DNA of 64,000 bases, from contig CAYNLK010000017.1 in assembly GCA_964398055.1 (NCBI GenBank), positions 48,650-112,649 on the forward strand, read 5' to 3'. Positions 7,751 to 15,805 of the stretch are shown here, piece after piece (positions within the stretch are counted from its first letter, which is position 1; the number at the start of each line of letters is the position of its first letter). A program made the position numbers and the translations under genes. The notes beneath the pieces were generated by a model. It ran no database searches and had not been told where the DNA came from. It saw only the letters and a list, made by a program, of their open reading frames with translations. This stretch comes from CAYNLK01 sp964398055. GTDB taxonomy: Bacteria; Chloroflexota; Anaerolineae; 4572-78; J111.

Positions 7751-8755
7751 ATGCCAACCAACCTGCCGCCGGAATATTTTGAGGTCGAAAAACGATACAA
7801 AGCCGCCGAGTCGCCGGCCGAAAAGGCGGCGGCGCTGGAAGAGCTGATCGGCACCATCCCCAAACACAAGGGCACCGACAAACTGCGGGCCGATCTGCGC
7901 CGGCGGCTGTCGAAGCTGAAAAGCTCGGCCCAGACCAGCAGAGGAACCGGCCGCCATACCTCGGCCTACCGGATCGATCGCGAAGGCGCCGGGCAGGCCG
8001 TGCTGGTCGGCCCGACCAACGTCGGCAAATCGGCCCTGGTGGCGATGCTGACCAACGCCGCCCCGGAGGTCGGGCCGGCCCCCTACACCACCTGGCAGCC
8101 GACCCCCGGCATGATGCCCTACGAAAATGTCCAGATTCAACTGATCGACACCCCGGCCCTGAATCGAGACTACGTGGAGCCGGAGTTATGGCATTTACTG
8201 CGGCAGACCGACGTGGTGCTGCTGGTGGTCGATTTGCAGGCCGACCCGGTGGCCCAGTTGGCTGAGACCACTGCCTTGCTGGCCGAACACCGCATTGTGC
8301 CCGACCAGTGGCACGATCGTTACGCCGACGAGGAGCAGCGCCGCCTCTTCTTCAGCCAGATGCTGGTGCTGGCCAACAAATATGACGACGCCGCGGCCGA
8401 CGAGAATTTTGACATCTTCTGCGAGCTGCTCGACGTTGAGACCGACTGGCCGCCGCCGATAGTGCCGGTGTCGGCCCGAACCGGTCGCAACCTGGAGCAG
8501 TTCAAGCGTGAGTTGTTCAGCCGGCTCGACGCCATCCGCATCTACTCCAAACCGCCGGGCCAAGAGCCTGATTTCAGCACCCCGTTTGTGCTGGAAAAAG
8601 GCAGCACCGTAGCCGACTTTGCCCGAAAGGTGCATAAAGATTTCTACGAAAAGCTAAAGTCGGCCCGGCTGTGGGGCAGCGCTCTCCACGCCGGCCAGAT
8701 GGTCAGCCGCGACTACGTGCTGCAAGATGGCGACGTGGTCGAGCTGCACCTTTGA
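7751..8755 (+). CDS. TGS-domain GTP-binding protein (DRG/Obg-like)
   Basis: A 334-residue P-loop GTPase. After a charged helical N-terminus (residues 1-75, rich in Lys, Glu and Ala) come the G1 motif GPTNVGKSA, a G3-like DTPA, the NKYD motif (G4) and SAR (G5). The last 65 residues form a TGS domain (FVLEKGSTVADFARKVHKDF ... VLQDGDVVELHL), the ubiquitin-fold module found in threonyl-tRNA synthetase, RelA/SpoT and DRG proteins. This order matches DRG/Obg-type GTPases linked to ribosomes. The gene stands alone; the next gene converges on it with seven bases between the stops. Confidence 0.85.
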   Translation: MPTNLPPEYFEVEKRYKAAESPAEKAAALEELIGTIPKHKGTDKLRADLRRRLSKLKSSAQTSRGTGRHTSAYRIDREGAGQAVLVGPTNVGKSALVAMLTNAAPEVGPAPYTTWQPTPGMMPYENVQIQLIDTPALNRDYVEPELWHLLRQTDVVLLVVDLQADPVAQLAETTALLAEHRIVPDQWHDRYADEEQRRLFFSQMLVLANKYDDAAADENFDIFCELLDVETDWPPPIVPVSARTGRNLEQFKRELFSRLDAIRIYSKPPGQEPDFSTPFVLEKGSTVADFARKVHKDFYEKLKSARLWGSALHAGQMVSRDYVLQDGDVVELHL

Positions 8756-8762
8756 ATTTGGC

Positions 8763-9374
8763 TTACTCCGCCAGCAGCTTGAAAGCCAGGCGGCGGCCAT
8801 ACCCTTGCCCCAAGGCCAGGGCAAACCACAGTTTGGCCAGGTTATCGACCACTTCGACTTGGGTCAGATCGCCCACGTAGATCGGCCTAAGACCGATGTC
8901 GGCAATCAGCCGCTCCACCACCGGCCGGGCGTCGCCGGGGTCACCGCAGAAGAACAGGTCGACCTGGCTGCCGCCAAGCTGCGGATTGTCAAAATTCTCC
9001 CAACCGAGCGAGTTGAAAGCCCGGTATAGCCTGGCCGAGGGAACCTTCTCCGTAATAAAGCGCAGGCTGTTCATCTCGGCCTGGCCGATTCTGTTGGTCG
9101 TGTCGATGATAATTTTGCCGGCCAAGGCGTCGCCGGCGGCCTCAATGATCGACGCTACCGCGCTGCCGGGGACGGCCAGGACCACCACCTCGCCGAAATT
9201 GGCGGCCTCGGCCGGCGTGGCGACCGTTATATCACCTCCACCGCCGCCGATGAGAGCTTGGTGTTTGGGATCCGCCACATCCCGCACTCCAAATTTGATG
9301 GTGTGACCTTGATTGGCCCACTTGCGGCCAAGCGTGCCGCCAATGTTACCGCTGCCAAGTATGCTGATTTTCAA
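8763..9374 (-). CDS. npdG: NADPH-dependent F420 reductase-like protein
   Basis: 203 residues from the TTG at 9374, chosen because TAAGGAGAT lies five bases upstream and because it puts the Rossmann motif right at the start (KISILGSGNIGGTLGRKWA, residues 2-20). The family (F420_oxidored; COG2085) moves hydride between NADP and coenzyme F420, though many members act on other substrates. The GSGNIGG loop and the nearby NADP-discriminating segment KFGVRD are visible. The C-terminal helices (LAKLWFALALGQGYGRRLAF) would form the dimer. The F420 role is by family only. Confidence 0.7.
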   Translation of the reverse strand: MKISILGSGNIGGTLGRKWANQGHTIKFGVRDVADPKHQALIGGGGGDITVATPAEAANFGEVVVLAVPGSAVASIIEAAGDALAGKIIIDTTNRIGQAEMNSLRFITEKVPSARLYRAFNSLGWENFDNPQLGGSQVDLFFCGDPGDARPVVERLIADIGLRPIYVGDLTQVEVVDNLAKLWFALALGQGYGRRLAFKLLAE

Positions 9375-9449
9375 TTTTGATCTCCTTATCTGCCCAAAAT
9401 TCTGGGCGCATCCAAATCTAACCGGCCAACCTGGAAATTTTAGAATATC

Positions 9450-9458
9450 TGGTATAAT
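9450..9458 (+). promoter_or_regulatory. Extended -10 promoter for msrA
   Basis: TGGTATAAT: a perfect TATAAT with the TG of an extended -10, about 60 bases before the msrA start. No good -35 hexamer is seen at 16-18 bases, as is common for extended -10 promoters. Confidence 0.5.
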
Positions 9459-9518
9459 AATCAGCCAACGATTGGTAATCAAATATTGAAACCCATCCTA
9501 AACAAAAGCGGGGGAACT

Positions 9519-10061
9519 ATGTCGAATAAATTAGAAACTGCTACGCTCGGCGGCGGCTGCTTCTGGTGTGTCGAGGCGATCTATCAGGATGTCAAAGGGG
9601 TGCAGCAGGTGGTCTCCGGCTATGCCGGCGGCGCGGTCAAGAATCCGTCGTACCGCGAGGTCTGCACCGGAGCCACCGGCCACGCCGAAGTGACTCAGAT
9701 CACCTTTGATCCCGACATCATTTCTTACGAAGATTTGCTGTACATCTTCTGGCGCACCCACGATCCGACCACGTTGAATCGACAGGGCGCGGACACCGGC
9801 ACCCAGTACCGTTCCATCATTCTCTATCACAATGATATGCAGAAAGCCATTGCCGAAAAATCCAAACAGGAAACCGACGCCTCCGGCTTATGGCCCAACC
9901 CCATCGTTACCGAGATTGCGCCGCTGACCGATTTCTACCCGGCTGAGGCTTATCACCAAAATTATTACCGCAGCAATCCTATGCAGCCCTATTGTCAGGT
10001 GGTCATCGATCCCAAAGTCCAGAAGTTTAGAAAAGCGTTTCAAGACAAGCTAAAGGTTTAG
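9519..10061 (+). CDS. msrA: Peptide methionine (S)-S-oxide reductase MsrA
   Basis: A 180-residue cytosolic repair enzyme that reduces the S-epimer of methionine sulfoxide in proteins with thioredoxin. The start at 9519 is used because it puts the catalytic motif GGCFWC at residues 12-17 (nucleophile Cys14), the usual position. A start at 9486 would only add unconserved residues. Other family hallmarks are TGHAEVTQITFDP, FWRTHDPTTLNRQGADTGTQ and EAYHQNYY. Length is normal for a stand-alone MsrA. It has its own extended -10 promoter and is divergent from the F420-reductase-like gene. Confidence 0.95.
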   Translation: MSNKLETATLGGGCFWCVEAIYQDVKGVQQVVSGYAGGAVKNPSYREVCTGATGHAEVTQITFDPDIISYEDLLYIFWRTHDPTTLNRQGADTGTQYRSIILYHNDMQKAIAEKSKQETDASGLWPNPIVTEIAPLTDFYPAEAYHQNYYRSNPMQPYCQVVIDPKVQKFRKAFQDKLKV

Positions 10062-10071
10062 AGAAGGGCAA

Positions 10072-10109
10072 AAGTGACCGGCACTTGAATGTTTAAGTGC
10101 CGGTCACTT
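10072..10109. repeat. AAGTGACCGGCACTT hairpin, copy 1
   Basis: Perfect 15-base arms AAGTGACCGGCACTT (10072-10086) and AAGTGCCGGTCACTT (10095-10109) with an eight-base loop GAATGTTT. It lies between msrA and the ACT gene, ending 11 bases before the ACT start codon. Related, degraded copies lie at 17453-17498 and 36160-36196. Confidence 0.85.
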
Positions 10110-10120
10110 GTACTTAATTT

Positions 10121-10696
10121 ATGGGTGACGAGCGCAATCAGTTCATCATATCGGTGATGTCGCGCGACCGGGTGGGCATTGTCTACGAGGTCTCCAGGGC
10201 CATCAGCGAGCTGGCCGGCGACATTGCCGACATTCGCCAGCAGGTATTGCGCGGCTATTTCACTATGATTCTCTACGCCTCCTTTCCGGCTGCGGTTACA
10301 GCCGACGATATCCGGCGCAAACTGGCCGAGGTCGATGCCCAGAGTGTGACCTCATTGGAGGTAGGCGTCAAACCGGTCAAAGAGCCGGCTGACCCGGTAG
10401 CCGAAGCGGCTCTTCTGGCTAACGCCTACGTGCTGACCGCCAGCGGCCCGGACCGGATCGGTTTTGTGGCTACGGTAGCCAAATTCTGCGCTGAAAATAA
10501 TCTCAACATCCTCGATTTATCGACTACGGTTACTGATGGCTCCTATATTATGATCCTGCTGATCGACTTGAGCCGGTCTGACCATTTAGATGATCTGCGG
10601 GACAGACTTAAACGTTTCAGCCAGACGGCCGGTTTGAAACTGGTCCTGCAACATTATGATATTTTCAAAGCGACCAACGAGATCAAAATGGTATGA
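10121..10696 (+). CDS. Tandem ACT-domain protein (GcvR-like)
   Basis: A 191-residue protein made of two ACT domains: residues about 8-80 (SVMSRDRVGIVYEVSRAISE) and 105-180 (SGPDRIGFVATVAKFCAENN). Both show the ligand-binding RDR/PDR-[VI]-G turn. Proteins of this shape (GcvR/UPF0237 type) sense amino acids. The start lacks a ribosome site and is directly preceded by the 10072-10109 hairpin, so translation may be leaderless or structure-dependent. It overlaps the next gene by four bases (ATGA), a pairing seen in many bacteria between a short ACT protein and the UPF0210 protein. Confidence 0.85.
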   Translation: MGDERNQFIISVMSRDRVGIVYEVSRAISELAGDIADIRQQVLRGYFTMILYASFPAAVTADDIRRKLAEVDAQSVTSLEVGVKPVKEPADPVAEAALLANAYVLTASGPDRIGFVATVAKFCAENNLNILDLSTTVTDGSYIMILLIDLSRSDHLDDLRDRLKRFSQTAGLKLVLQHYDIFKATNEIKMV

Positions 10697-12072
10697 TTCG
10701 CTCTGACCAAATTCTCAACACGGTTGATATGATCCAGAAGGAAAATCTGGATGTGCGAGCGGTGACGCTGGGTATCGACCTGCTCGACTGCCGCGGCGAC
10801 GATGTCGCCGAAACCTGCCGCCGGATCAAGGCCAAGATCGAGCGGTATGCGGCCAAGCTGGTGCCGGTGTGCGAAGCTGTCAGCGAACGATACGGCGTGC
10901 CGGTGGTCAACAAGCGTTTGGCCGTTACACCCATCGCCAGCGTCGGCGCCGGCTTTGACCGGCCCGATTTTGCCAGGCTGGCGGCTGCGCTCGACGAAGC
11001 GGCCTTTGCCGTCAAGGTCGATTTCATCGGCGGCTTTTCGGCCAATGTCGAAAACGGTATGAGCCAGGCCGACCGGGCCTTGATTGCCGCTATACCTGAA
11101 GCCCTATCGAGTACGGCCAAGGTCTGCGCCTCGATCAACGTTGGCTCCACCCGCCATGGCATCAATATGGATGCGGTCGTCCTGCTGGGGCAAACGGTCA
11201 AAGCGGTGGCCGAGCGCAGCGCCGGGCAGGGCGGTTTTGCCGCGGCCAAGCTGGTCGTCTTTACCAACCAGCCGGGTGACAACCCCTTTATGGCCGGGGC
11301 GATTCATGGCCTGGGCCAGCACGAAGTGATGATCAATGTCGGCGTCAGCGGGCCGGGCGTGATTGCCCGGGCGTTGGAGCGGCGGCTGGCTCAGGCCGGC
11401 GGTGAGGCGCTGGGGTTGCACGATCTGGCCGATGAGATCAAGCAGACCGCCTTTCGGGTGACTCGCTGCGGGGAGTTGATCGGCCGGCGGGTAGCCCAGG
11501 AATTGAACGTTCCTTTTGGCGTGGTCGATGTCTCGCTGGCCCCCACACCCAATGTGGGCGACAGCGTCGGTGAGATTCTCAAGATTCTGGGCGTCGATGA
11601 GATCGGCGCGCCCGGCTCCACGGCCATTGTGGCCCTGCTCAACGACGCGGTCAAAAAGGGCGGTACCTTTGCCAGCCAGAGCGTCGGCGGCTTGAGCGGG
11701 GCTTTCATCCCGGTGTGTGAGGATCGGGAGCTGGCCGCGGCCGTCGGCGCGGGCAGCCTGGTCCTGGAGAAATTAGAAGCCATGACCAGCGTCTGCTCGG
11801 TCGGGCTGGATATGATCGCCATTCCCGGCTCGGTCGATGCGGCTACCATTGCCGCCATCATCGCCGACGAGATGGCTATCGGCATGGTCAACGGCAAAAC
11901 CACGGCCGTGCGCCTGATCCCCGTACCCGGCAAAGAGGCTGGCGACTTTGTCTCCTTTGGCGGCCTCTTTGGCGAAAGCGCCATTTTGCCGGTCCGCAAT
12001 GTCGGTAAGTCGGCCCGTTTTGTGCAGTTCGGCGGCAAAATCCCGGCCCCCATTCACAGTCTGCGCAATTGA
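10693..12072 (+). CDS. UPF0210 (PFL) family protein
   Basis: A 459-residue protein of the conserved UPF0210/PFL-like family (DUF711). Family hallmarks include the start IRSDQILNTVDMIQKENLDVRAVTLGIDL, the Gly-rich stretch VNKRLAVTPIASVGAGFDR, and the C-terminal part MVNGKTTAVRLIPVPGKEAG. The fold resembles pyruvate formate-lyase, but the glycyl-radical and active-site cysteines of a true PFL are not apparent. No accepted reaction is known to me. Length and gene order (directly after an ACT protein, ATGA overlap) match the family. The two proteins are presumably translated together, with the ACT protein perhaps regulating this one. Confidence 0.85.
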   Translation: MIRSDQILNTVDMIQKENLDVRAVTLGIDLLDCRGDDVAETCRRIKAKIERYAAKLVPVCEAVSERYGVPVVNKRLAVTPIASVGAGFDRPDFARLAAALDEAAFAVKVDFIGGFSANVENGMSQADRALIAAIPEALSSTAKVCASINVGSTRHGINMDAVVLLGQTVKAVAERSAGQGGFAAAKLVVFTNQPGDNPFMAGAIHGLGQHEVMINVGVSGPGVIARALERRLAQAGGEALGLHDLADEIKQTAFRVTRCGELIGRRVAQELNVPFGVVDVSLAPTPNVGDSVGEILKILGVDEIGAPGSTAIVALLNDAVKKGGTFASQSVGGLSGAFIPVCEDRELAAAVGAGSLVLEKLEAMTSVCSVGLDMIAIPGSVDAATIAAIIADEMAIGMVNGKTTAVRLIPVPGKEAGDFVSFGGLFGESAILPVRNVGKSARFVQFGGKIPAPIHSLRN

Positions 12073-12160
12073 CATGTAAACCCGCGCCGCCGATTCCGCC
12101 CTTTTCAATTGCCTTTCCCTAAACTGGACAAACCACCCTCGGCCAAATCAGTTCAAATAG

Positions 12161-12232
12161 ACCACAAAGGAACACAAAGGGACACTAAAATTCTTTAAAA
12201 TTACCTTTGTGTCTCTTCGTGTCCTTCGTGGT
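12161..12232. repeat. Inverted repeat with CACAAAGG words
   Basis: The 25-base arm 12161-12185 pairs with the 24-base arm 12209-12232 with a few mismatches and one bulge; the arms read ACCACAAAGGAACACAAAGG and GTGTCCTTCGTGGT at their outer ends. The loop is AT-rich. It is built from repeated short words, like most other spacers in this window. Confidence 0.75.
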
Positions 12233-12425
12233 AAAAATTTCTTGCTCAATCTGCCAGCATTTGACTCGCGAGGTCTACTGCGTCTGCGCCCTTCTGAGAG
12301 GTTGAATCAGTTGAAACTTTGCCGGTTTATTTGGCTGCTGGCAGAGTGAGGTCAAAAAATGAATAACTTATTCATCGTGACTGTAAAAACTCGTCAAATT
12401 GCCTCAGAGTAATTGAAAAACCAGC

Positions 12426-12516
12426 TTGAAGACAGGTGTAAGACAGGTTAAGCACAGCTTTAAGCCACCTTTGGGCCAGTGATAAGGACAGCTTTGGGCC
12501 AGCCATAAAGCTGGCC
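12426..12516. repeat. Degenerate direct repeats downstream of the partition operon
   Basis: A run of related short units: GAAGACAGGTGT, TAAGACAGGTT, TTAAGCACAGCTTT, TAAGCCACCTTTGGGCCAG, TAAGGACAGCTTTGGGCCAG. The run ends in a seven-base hairpin (GGCCAGC, loop CATAAA, GCTGGCC, 12497-12516) that touches the stop codon of the RHH gene. Such short iterated units resemble the centromere repeats bound by ribbon-helix-helix partition proteins, but this could also be the operon terminator region. Confidence 0.45.
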
Positions 12517-12915
12517 TTATTCAGAAAAAGGGGCAAAATCGTCGGGTATCTCCAATTTCCAGGTGGCCTTCAAGCTGCGAGTCGGTGATTTGAACTCGTA
12601 TAGTTCTACCTGGGCGGCCTGCCAGGCGTTGTACAGCGCCACAATAGCCGCCTCGACGATATCGGCCTGGCTGACGTCCTCGGCTTCGGCCATCTGGCGC
12701 ACCAACTCTTGCCGGTCGACCGGAATGTTGTAAGTGGCTTTGGCCCGGCCGGTCTTGTCGGTGCCTCGCTGGCCGGCGTGACCAACCCGGCCTCGCCCAT
12801 CCGTTTGTTGATTGGCCTGAGCTTGCTGCCGCAGCTCGGCCTTTTTGACTAAGCGACTGACTACCGAACGCTGGTTCTTCAGGCCAGAGCGTCGTTCTTG
12901 GCTAGATTCCAACAC
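12517..12915 (-). CDS. Ribbon-helix-helix-like partition accessory protein
   Basis: About 132 residues from a GTG at 12915 that overlaps the end of the ParA gene by 14 bases; longer readings would run inside parA. The N-terminal half is basic and Gln-rich, suited to DNA binding. Residues about 62-105 (KATYNIPVDRQELVRQMAEA ... DIVEAAIVALYNAWQA) look like a ribbon-helix-helix domain: a short strand followed by two helices. Small RHH proteins placed after ParA act as the centromere-binding partner in type Ib plasmid partition. The position fits that role; the fold is judged by eye only. Confidence 0.6.
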   Translation of the reverse strand: MLESSQERRSGLKNQRSVVSRLVKKAELRQQAQANQQTDGRGRVGHAGQRGTDKTGRAKATYNIPVDRQELVRQMAEAEDVSQADIVEAAIVALYNAWQAAQVELYEFKSPTRSLKATWKLEIPDDFAPFSE

Positions 12916-13669
12916 GTTGCATAACCTCCTTAAGTACGGCGGCGTAATCCAGAGCCGCTTCAGAGTTGGGCGCATAGCGCCAGATGGGCCGGCCGGAGCG
13001 AGGCGCTTCGGCCAGGGCAATCAGGCGGCGCACCGGCGGCAGGACCAAGCCCGGAAAGGCGGCCTGCAATTCGAGGATGGTCTGGCGATGTTCCCGGCTG
13101 CGAGCATCGACCAAAACCGGCAGAATGCCCAGCAGGTCGAGGTTAGCGCCATCACTTTTGAGTTCATCAATGGTGGCGATCAGGGCGCTGAGGCCGACTT
13201 CCGAGGCGAATTCGGGGCAGGTGGGGATAATCAGCCAATCGGCCGCGTAGAGGGCAGCCAGTTGGACGCTGCTCAGGCCGGGCGCTGTGTCCAAAATCAC
13301 CACAGTTTGAGGGGTGGCCAGAAATGGTTGCAGCGCCGCTCGCAGGGCGGTGGCCGGTTGAAGCAGGGGACTGGTTCTGAGCAAAGTCTCCAAATCAACC
13401 GTGGTGCTGTCCCCGGCTACCAGACTCAGGCCTGGATAACCTGACCGGGCCAGCCGTTGAGCGGCTTTTTCAAGCGGGCGTTGTTCGACCAGCAATTCGT
13501 ACAGCCCCGGCGCAGGCTCCCGGCCCAGAAAAGCGGCCACATTCCCCTGCGGGTCGCCATCGACCAGCAGGGTCTGGTAACCAAGCTCGGCCAGACCGGT
13601 GGCCAGGCTGATGGCCGTGGTCGTTTTGCCGACGCCGCCTTTCTGATTGGCAATGGCAATGGTTGGCAT
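12902..13669 (-). CDS. parA: ParA-type partition ATPase (second in operon)
   Basis: A 255-residue ATPase of the ParA/MinD class. The deviant Walker A KGGVGKTTTAI lies at residues 10-20, Walker A' (VDGDPQGNVA) near 37 and Walker B (VVILDTAPGLSS) near 120. Length is that of small ParA proteins without an N-terminal DNA-binding domain. It lies nine bases after the parB-like gene and overlaps the RHH gene, so the four genes form one operon. It differs clearly in sequence from the other ParA at 14946-15773, so the pair is not a recent duplication. Confidence 0.9.
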   Translation of the reverse strand: MPTIAIANQKGGVGKTTTAISLATGLAELGYQTLLVDGDPQGNVAAFLGREPAPGLYELLVEQRPLEKAAQRLARSGYPGLSLVAGDSTTVDLETLLRTSPLLQPATALRAALQPFLATPQTVVILDTAPGLSSVQLAALYAADWLIIPTCPEFASEVGLSALIATIDELKSDGANLDLLGILPVLVDARSREHRQTILELQAAFPGLVLPPVRRLIALAEAPRSGRPIWRYAPNSEAALDYAAVLKEVMQRVGI

Positions 13670-13678
13670 AGGTCCGGC

Positions 13679-14953
13679 CTATTCCCCAGCCTCATTGTTC
13701 GCGGGGGGTGACATGTTGTCGTCGACCTGTCTGGAAGCGGCTGCCAGAATCGTGTCGATTTGCTGGCGCAGATTGCGCAGATCGATCATCAGGTCGGCAA
13801 AATCCTCCTGTTCCAGGGCCTGGGTCAGGTCAGCCCGGTCATGGGGTTTCAGTCGATTCAGAAAATCCAGAGTCTGGCGGATCTTGGCCTGGAATCGTAT
13901 CACCGGCGCCGACGACACGGCCCGGCTAACTTTGAGCGGGCGGCTCTCGCTGCGGGACTCTTCAGCCAGCAACTGGTCGACCAGCGCGGCCACCGCGCCC
14001 ACAATCGAGCGGCTGCCGCCCTCTTCTTCCTCGTCCCCGGCCTGCCAATCGACCAGTTGCCGCAGGGCCTTGAGCTGCAACTCCGGTTTGGCTTTGAGTT
14101 TCTGCACAATTGGCCGGATGGTCCGTTCGGCCAGATTGTGTTGGGCCGCAAGCGCCAGCGCCTCTGGAGATAGGTTCAACACAGAGGTGGCAAAGATGCG
14201 ATATCGTTTGGAGATGCCCAGGGTGGCCTCTACCTGCGTCCAGGGGACTAAGGCTTGCTCGCCGCCTGGAGGAGGTGAACCATGGTTCACCTCAGCGGTG
14301 TCATCCGTTTCAGGTGAACCATAGTTCACCCCCGGTTCGGCCTCGGCCACACCCGATAGCTCGTAGCGGAGCGCCCACATCCCCCGCGCTTTTTCTACAG
14401 CGTTGATGTCTTCCCGCAGCAGATTCTCGATGAGTTGGTGCGCCCTGACCGTTACCCCCGGCGGGGCGATGGTGGCTTTGATCTGGCTCGGATCGGTCAG
14501 CTCGTCGCCTTCTTGAATCTGTTCACCCAAACCGGCCAGGTAGAGCTGGGCCCAGTAGCGCCGCTCGCCCGTAACGATCAAATATTCAACCCCGGCCGGG
14601 GCGCTTTCATCGGATCGTAATTGGCGGACGGAAATCGGGCTGATCAAACCGTGCTGCCTGATGCTGTCGGCCAGTCGTTTCAACTCGCGGACATTGTGCC
14701 GCAGGGCCTCATCAGCTTCCTCCGCTTCAGCCCGGCTGACCCACTGCTGGACCGCCTCAAGCGGAGCCAGATCGCCCTGGTTGACGGCCTCGGCCAGCTC
14801 GGCCGGCAATAACCGGCGCGGTTGGCCGGGATCAGGCCGGATCGAGGCCAGCGGCAGTTTATCGACCAGCTTGGGTTCGTGGTCCAGTTTGGCCTGAGTC
14901 TCGTCGCTCATAAAGGCGACCACGGTGCTGAGGGTGGGTTTCCTTTTAGCCAC
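13679..14953 (-). CDS. parB: ParB/Spo0J-like partition protein
   Basis: 424 residues from a GTG at 14953 with GGGAGGTGAT seven bases upstream; it overlaps the upstream parA by eight bases. The ParB N-terminal domain is recognisable (LPLASIRPDPGQPRR; ISVRQLRSDESAPAG; LIVTGERRYWAQLYLAGLG, the CTPase-type GERRxxA box), followed by ENLLREDINAVEKARGMWAL leading into the HTH region. There, between GVAEAEPG and EQALVPWTQ, sits an insert containing VNYGSP and VNHGSP, encoded by two palindromic DNA segments. The C-terminus is Glu/Arg-rich and may be a coiled coil. It is longer than chromosomal ParB (about 280-300), which suggests a plasmid- or element-type system. Confidence 0.85.
   Translation of the reverse strand: MAKRKPTLSTVVAFMSDETQAKLDHEPKLVDKLPLASIRPDPGQPRRLLPAELAEAVNQGDLAPLEAVQQWVSRAEAEEADEALRHNVRELKRLADSIRQHGLISPISVRQLRSDESAPAGVEYLIVTGERRYWAQLYLAGLGEQIQEGDELTDPSQIKATIAPPGVTVRAHQLIENLLREDINAVEKARGMWALRYELSGVAEAEPGVNYGSPETDDTAEVNHGSPPPGGEQALVPWTQVEATLGISKRYRIFATSVLNLSPEALALAAQHNLAERTIRPIVQKLKAKPELQLKALRQLVDWQAGDEEEEGGSRSIVGAVAALVDQLLAEESRSESRPLKVSRAVSSAPVIRFQAKIRQTLDFLNRLKPHDRADLTQALEQEDFADLMIDLRNLRQQIDTILAAASRQVDDNMSPPANNEAGE
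14272..14293. promoter_or_regulatory. 22-bp perfect palindrome inside parB (candidate parS)
   Basis: GAGGTGAACC followed by ATGGTTCACCTC reads the same on both strands over 22 bases. A shorter relative lies at 14313-14330. It encodes the VNHGSP segment of the ParB insert. It is not the canonical chromosomal parS (TGTTTCACGTGAAACA), but size and symmetry fit a ParB- or RHH-binding site. Confidence 0.6.
14313..14330. promoter_or_regulatory. Second copy of the parB palindrome
   Basis: GGTGAAC, a four-base centre, GTTCACC: the same site as at 14272-14293 with one altered centre base and shorter arms. The two centres lie about 39 bases apart. It encodes the VNYGSP segment. Confidence 0.55.
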
Positions 14954-15773
14954 GATTGATCACCTCCCGGGCCAGGGCGGCGAACGCCTCAGCGGCTTCA
15001 CCCACCTCAAAGCCAAAGATGTCGGTTTGGGCGGCGTGGGCATTGCGAATGGCCACCCGGTTGGGGATGGGCGGCATAATTTTGTTGCCGAACATCTGTT
15101 GCAGCGCCTCGGCCGTCTCGCGGGCTTCGATGGTCCGGTTGACCATGGTGGGGATTACGCCCAGTACCTTTAAGTTGTTGATCCGGGCCACATCGTTGAT
15201 GGTATCGTGCAGCAGCCCCAGGCCGATCAGGGGAAAGTAGCCCGGCTCGACCGGGATCAGGACCTGCTGCGCGGCCATCAAGCCGTTGAGGGTCAACATC
15301 CCCAGCGAGGGGGGACAGTCGATAATGACGTAGTCGTAAAGCCCGTCGTTGAGTGACCGGATGGCGCTGGCCAGCCGGTCCTCCCGGCGCAACACGCCGA
15401 TCAATTCCAACTCGGCTCGGGCCAGCCGGATGTGAGCCGGCAGCAGATCCAGGCGCGCCGCCGGATAGTCGCCGTTGGCGGCCAGGGCGACCGTCTGGAT
15501 GCCCTGGCGAATCGGCGCCTCCTTCACCACCACCTCATAGGTGGTGACGATCTGGTCGGTCAACGGCCCCAGCGTAAATTTGGCCGTCAAGAAGACGGCG
15601 CTGGCGTTGGCCTGTGGATCGGCGTCAACCAGCAGCACCCGAAACGGTTGCAGTGAACGACCGTTGGCCGCCAGGCAGCCGACTCCCCGGGCCAACGCTC
15701 CGGCCAGGTTCACGGCAATGGTTGATTTGCCGACCCCACCCTTCTGATTAGAAATAGCGATTACCCGCATCAT
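14946..15773 (-). CDS. parA: ParA-type partition ATPase (first in operon)
   Basis: A 275-residue ParA/Soj-type ATPase. The deviant Walker A is at the start (ISNQKGGVGKSTIAVNLAG), Walker A' is VDADPQANAS, and Walker B is YVIIDCPPSLGMLTLNGL; PVEPGYFPLIGLGLL matches the switch region. GAGGTGAC precedes the ATG. It is the first gene of the operon ParA-ParB-ParA-RHH and has an extended -10 promoter upstream. The short N-terminus, without a DNA-binding domain, suits Soj-like or type Ib partition. Two distinct ParA proteins around one ParB is unusual. Confidence 0.92.
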   Translation of the reverse strand: MMRVIAISNQKGGVGKSTIAVNLAGALARGVGCLAANGRSLQPFRVLLVDADPQANASAVFLTAKFTLGPLTDQIVTTYEVVVKEAPIRQGIQTVALAANGDYPAARLDLLPAHIRLARAELELIGVLRREDRLASAIRSLNDGLYDYVIIDCPPSLGMLTLNGLMAAQQVLIPVEPGYFPLIGLGLLHDTINDVARINNLKVLGVIPTMVNRTIEARETAEALQQMFGNKIMPPIPNRVAIRNAHAAQTDIFGFEVGEAAEAFAALAREVINRG

Positions 15774-15805
15774 CTCGTCACCTCATCTGGCTAATTGACA
15801 ATAAG

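Larger units (their letters stand above)
12073..12516. other. Intergenic spacer with repeats between two convergent units
   Basis: About 444 bases without a gene, between the UPF0210 stop and the stop of the partition operon. It holds the long inverted repeat at 12161-12232 and the degenerate direct repeats at 12426-12516. I see no tRNA, small RNA or open frame with a ribosome site. Confidence 0.6.

Noticed and set aside
10693..12072. Pyruvate formate-lyase
   Set aside because: The family name PFL is only structural; the glycyl-radical motif and catalytic cysteine pair were not found and the length is about 460, not 750.
14946..15773. Chromosomal soj/spo0J locus near the replication origin
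   Set aside because: No dnaA, gidA/mnmG, rpmH or DnaA-box cluster nearby, no canonical parS, and a second ParA plus RHH protein are present.
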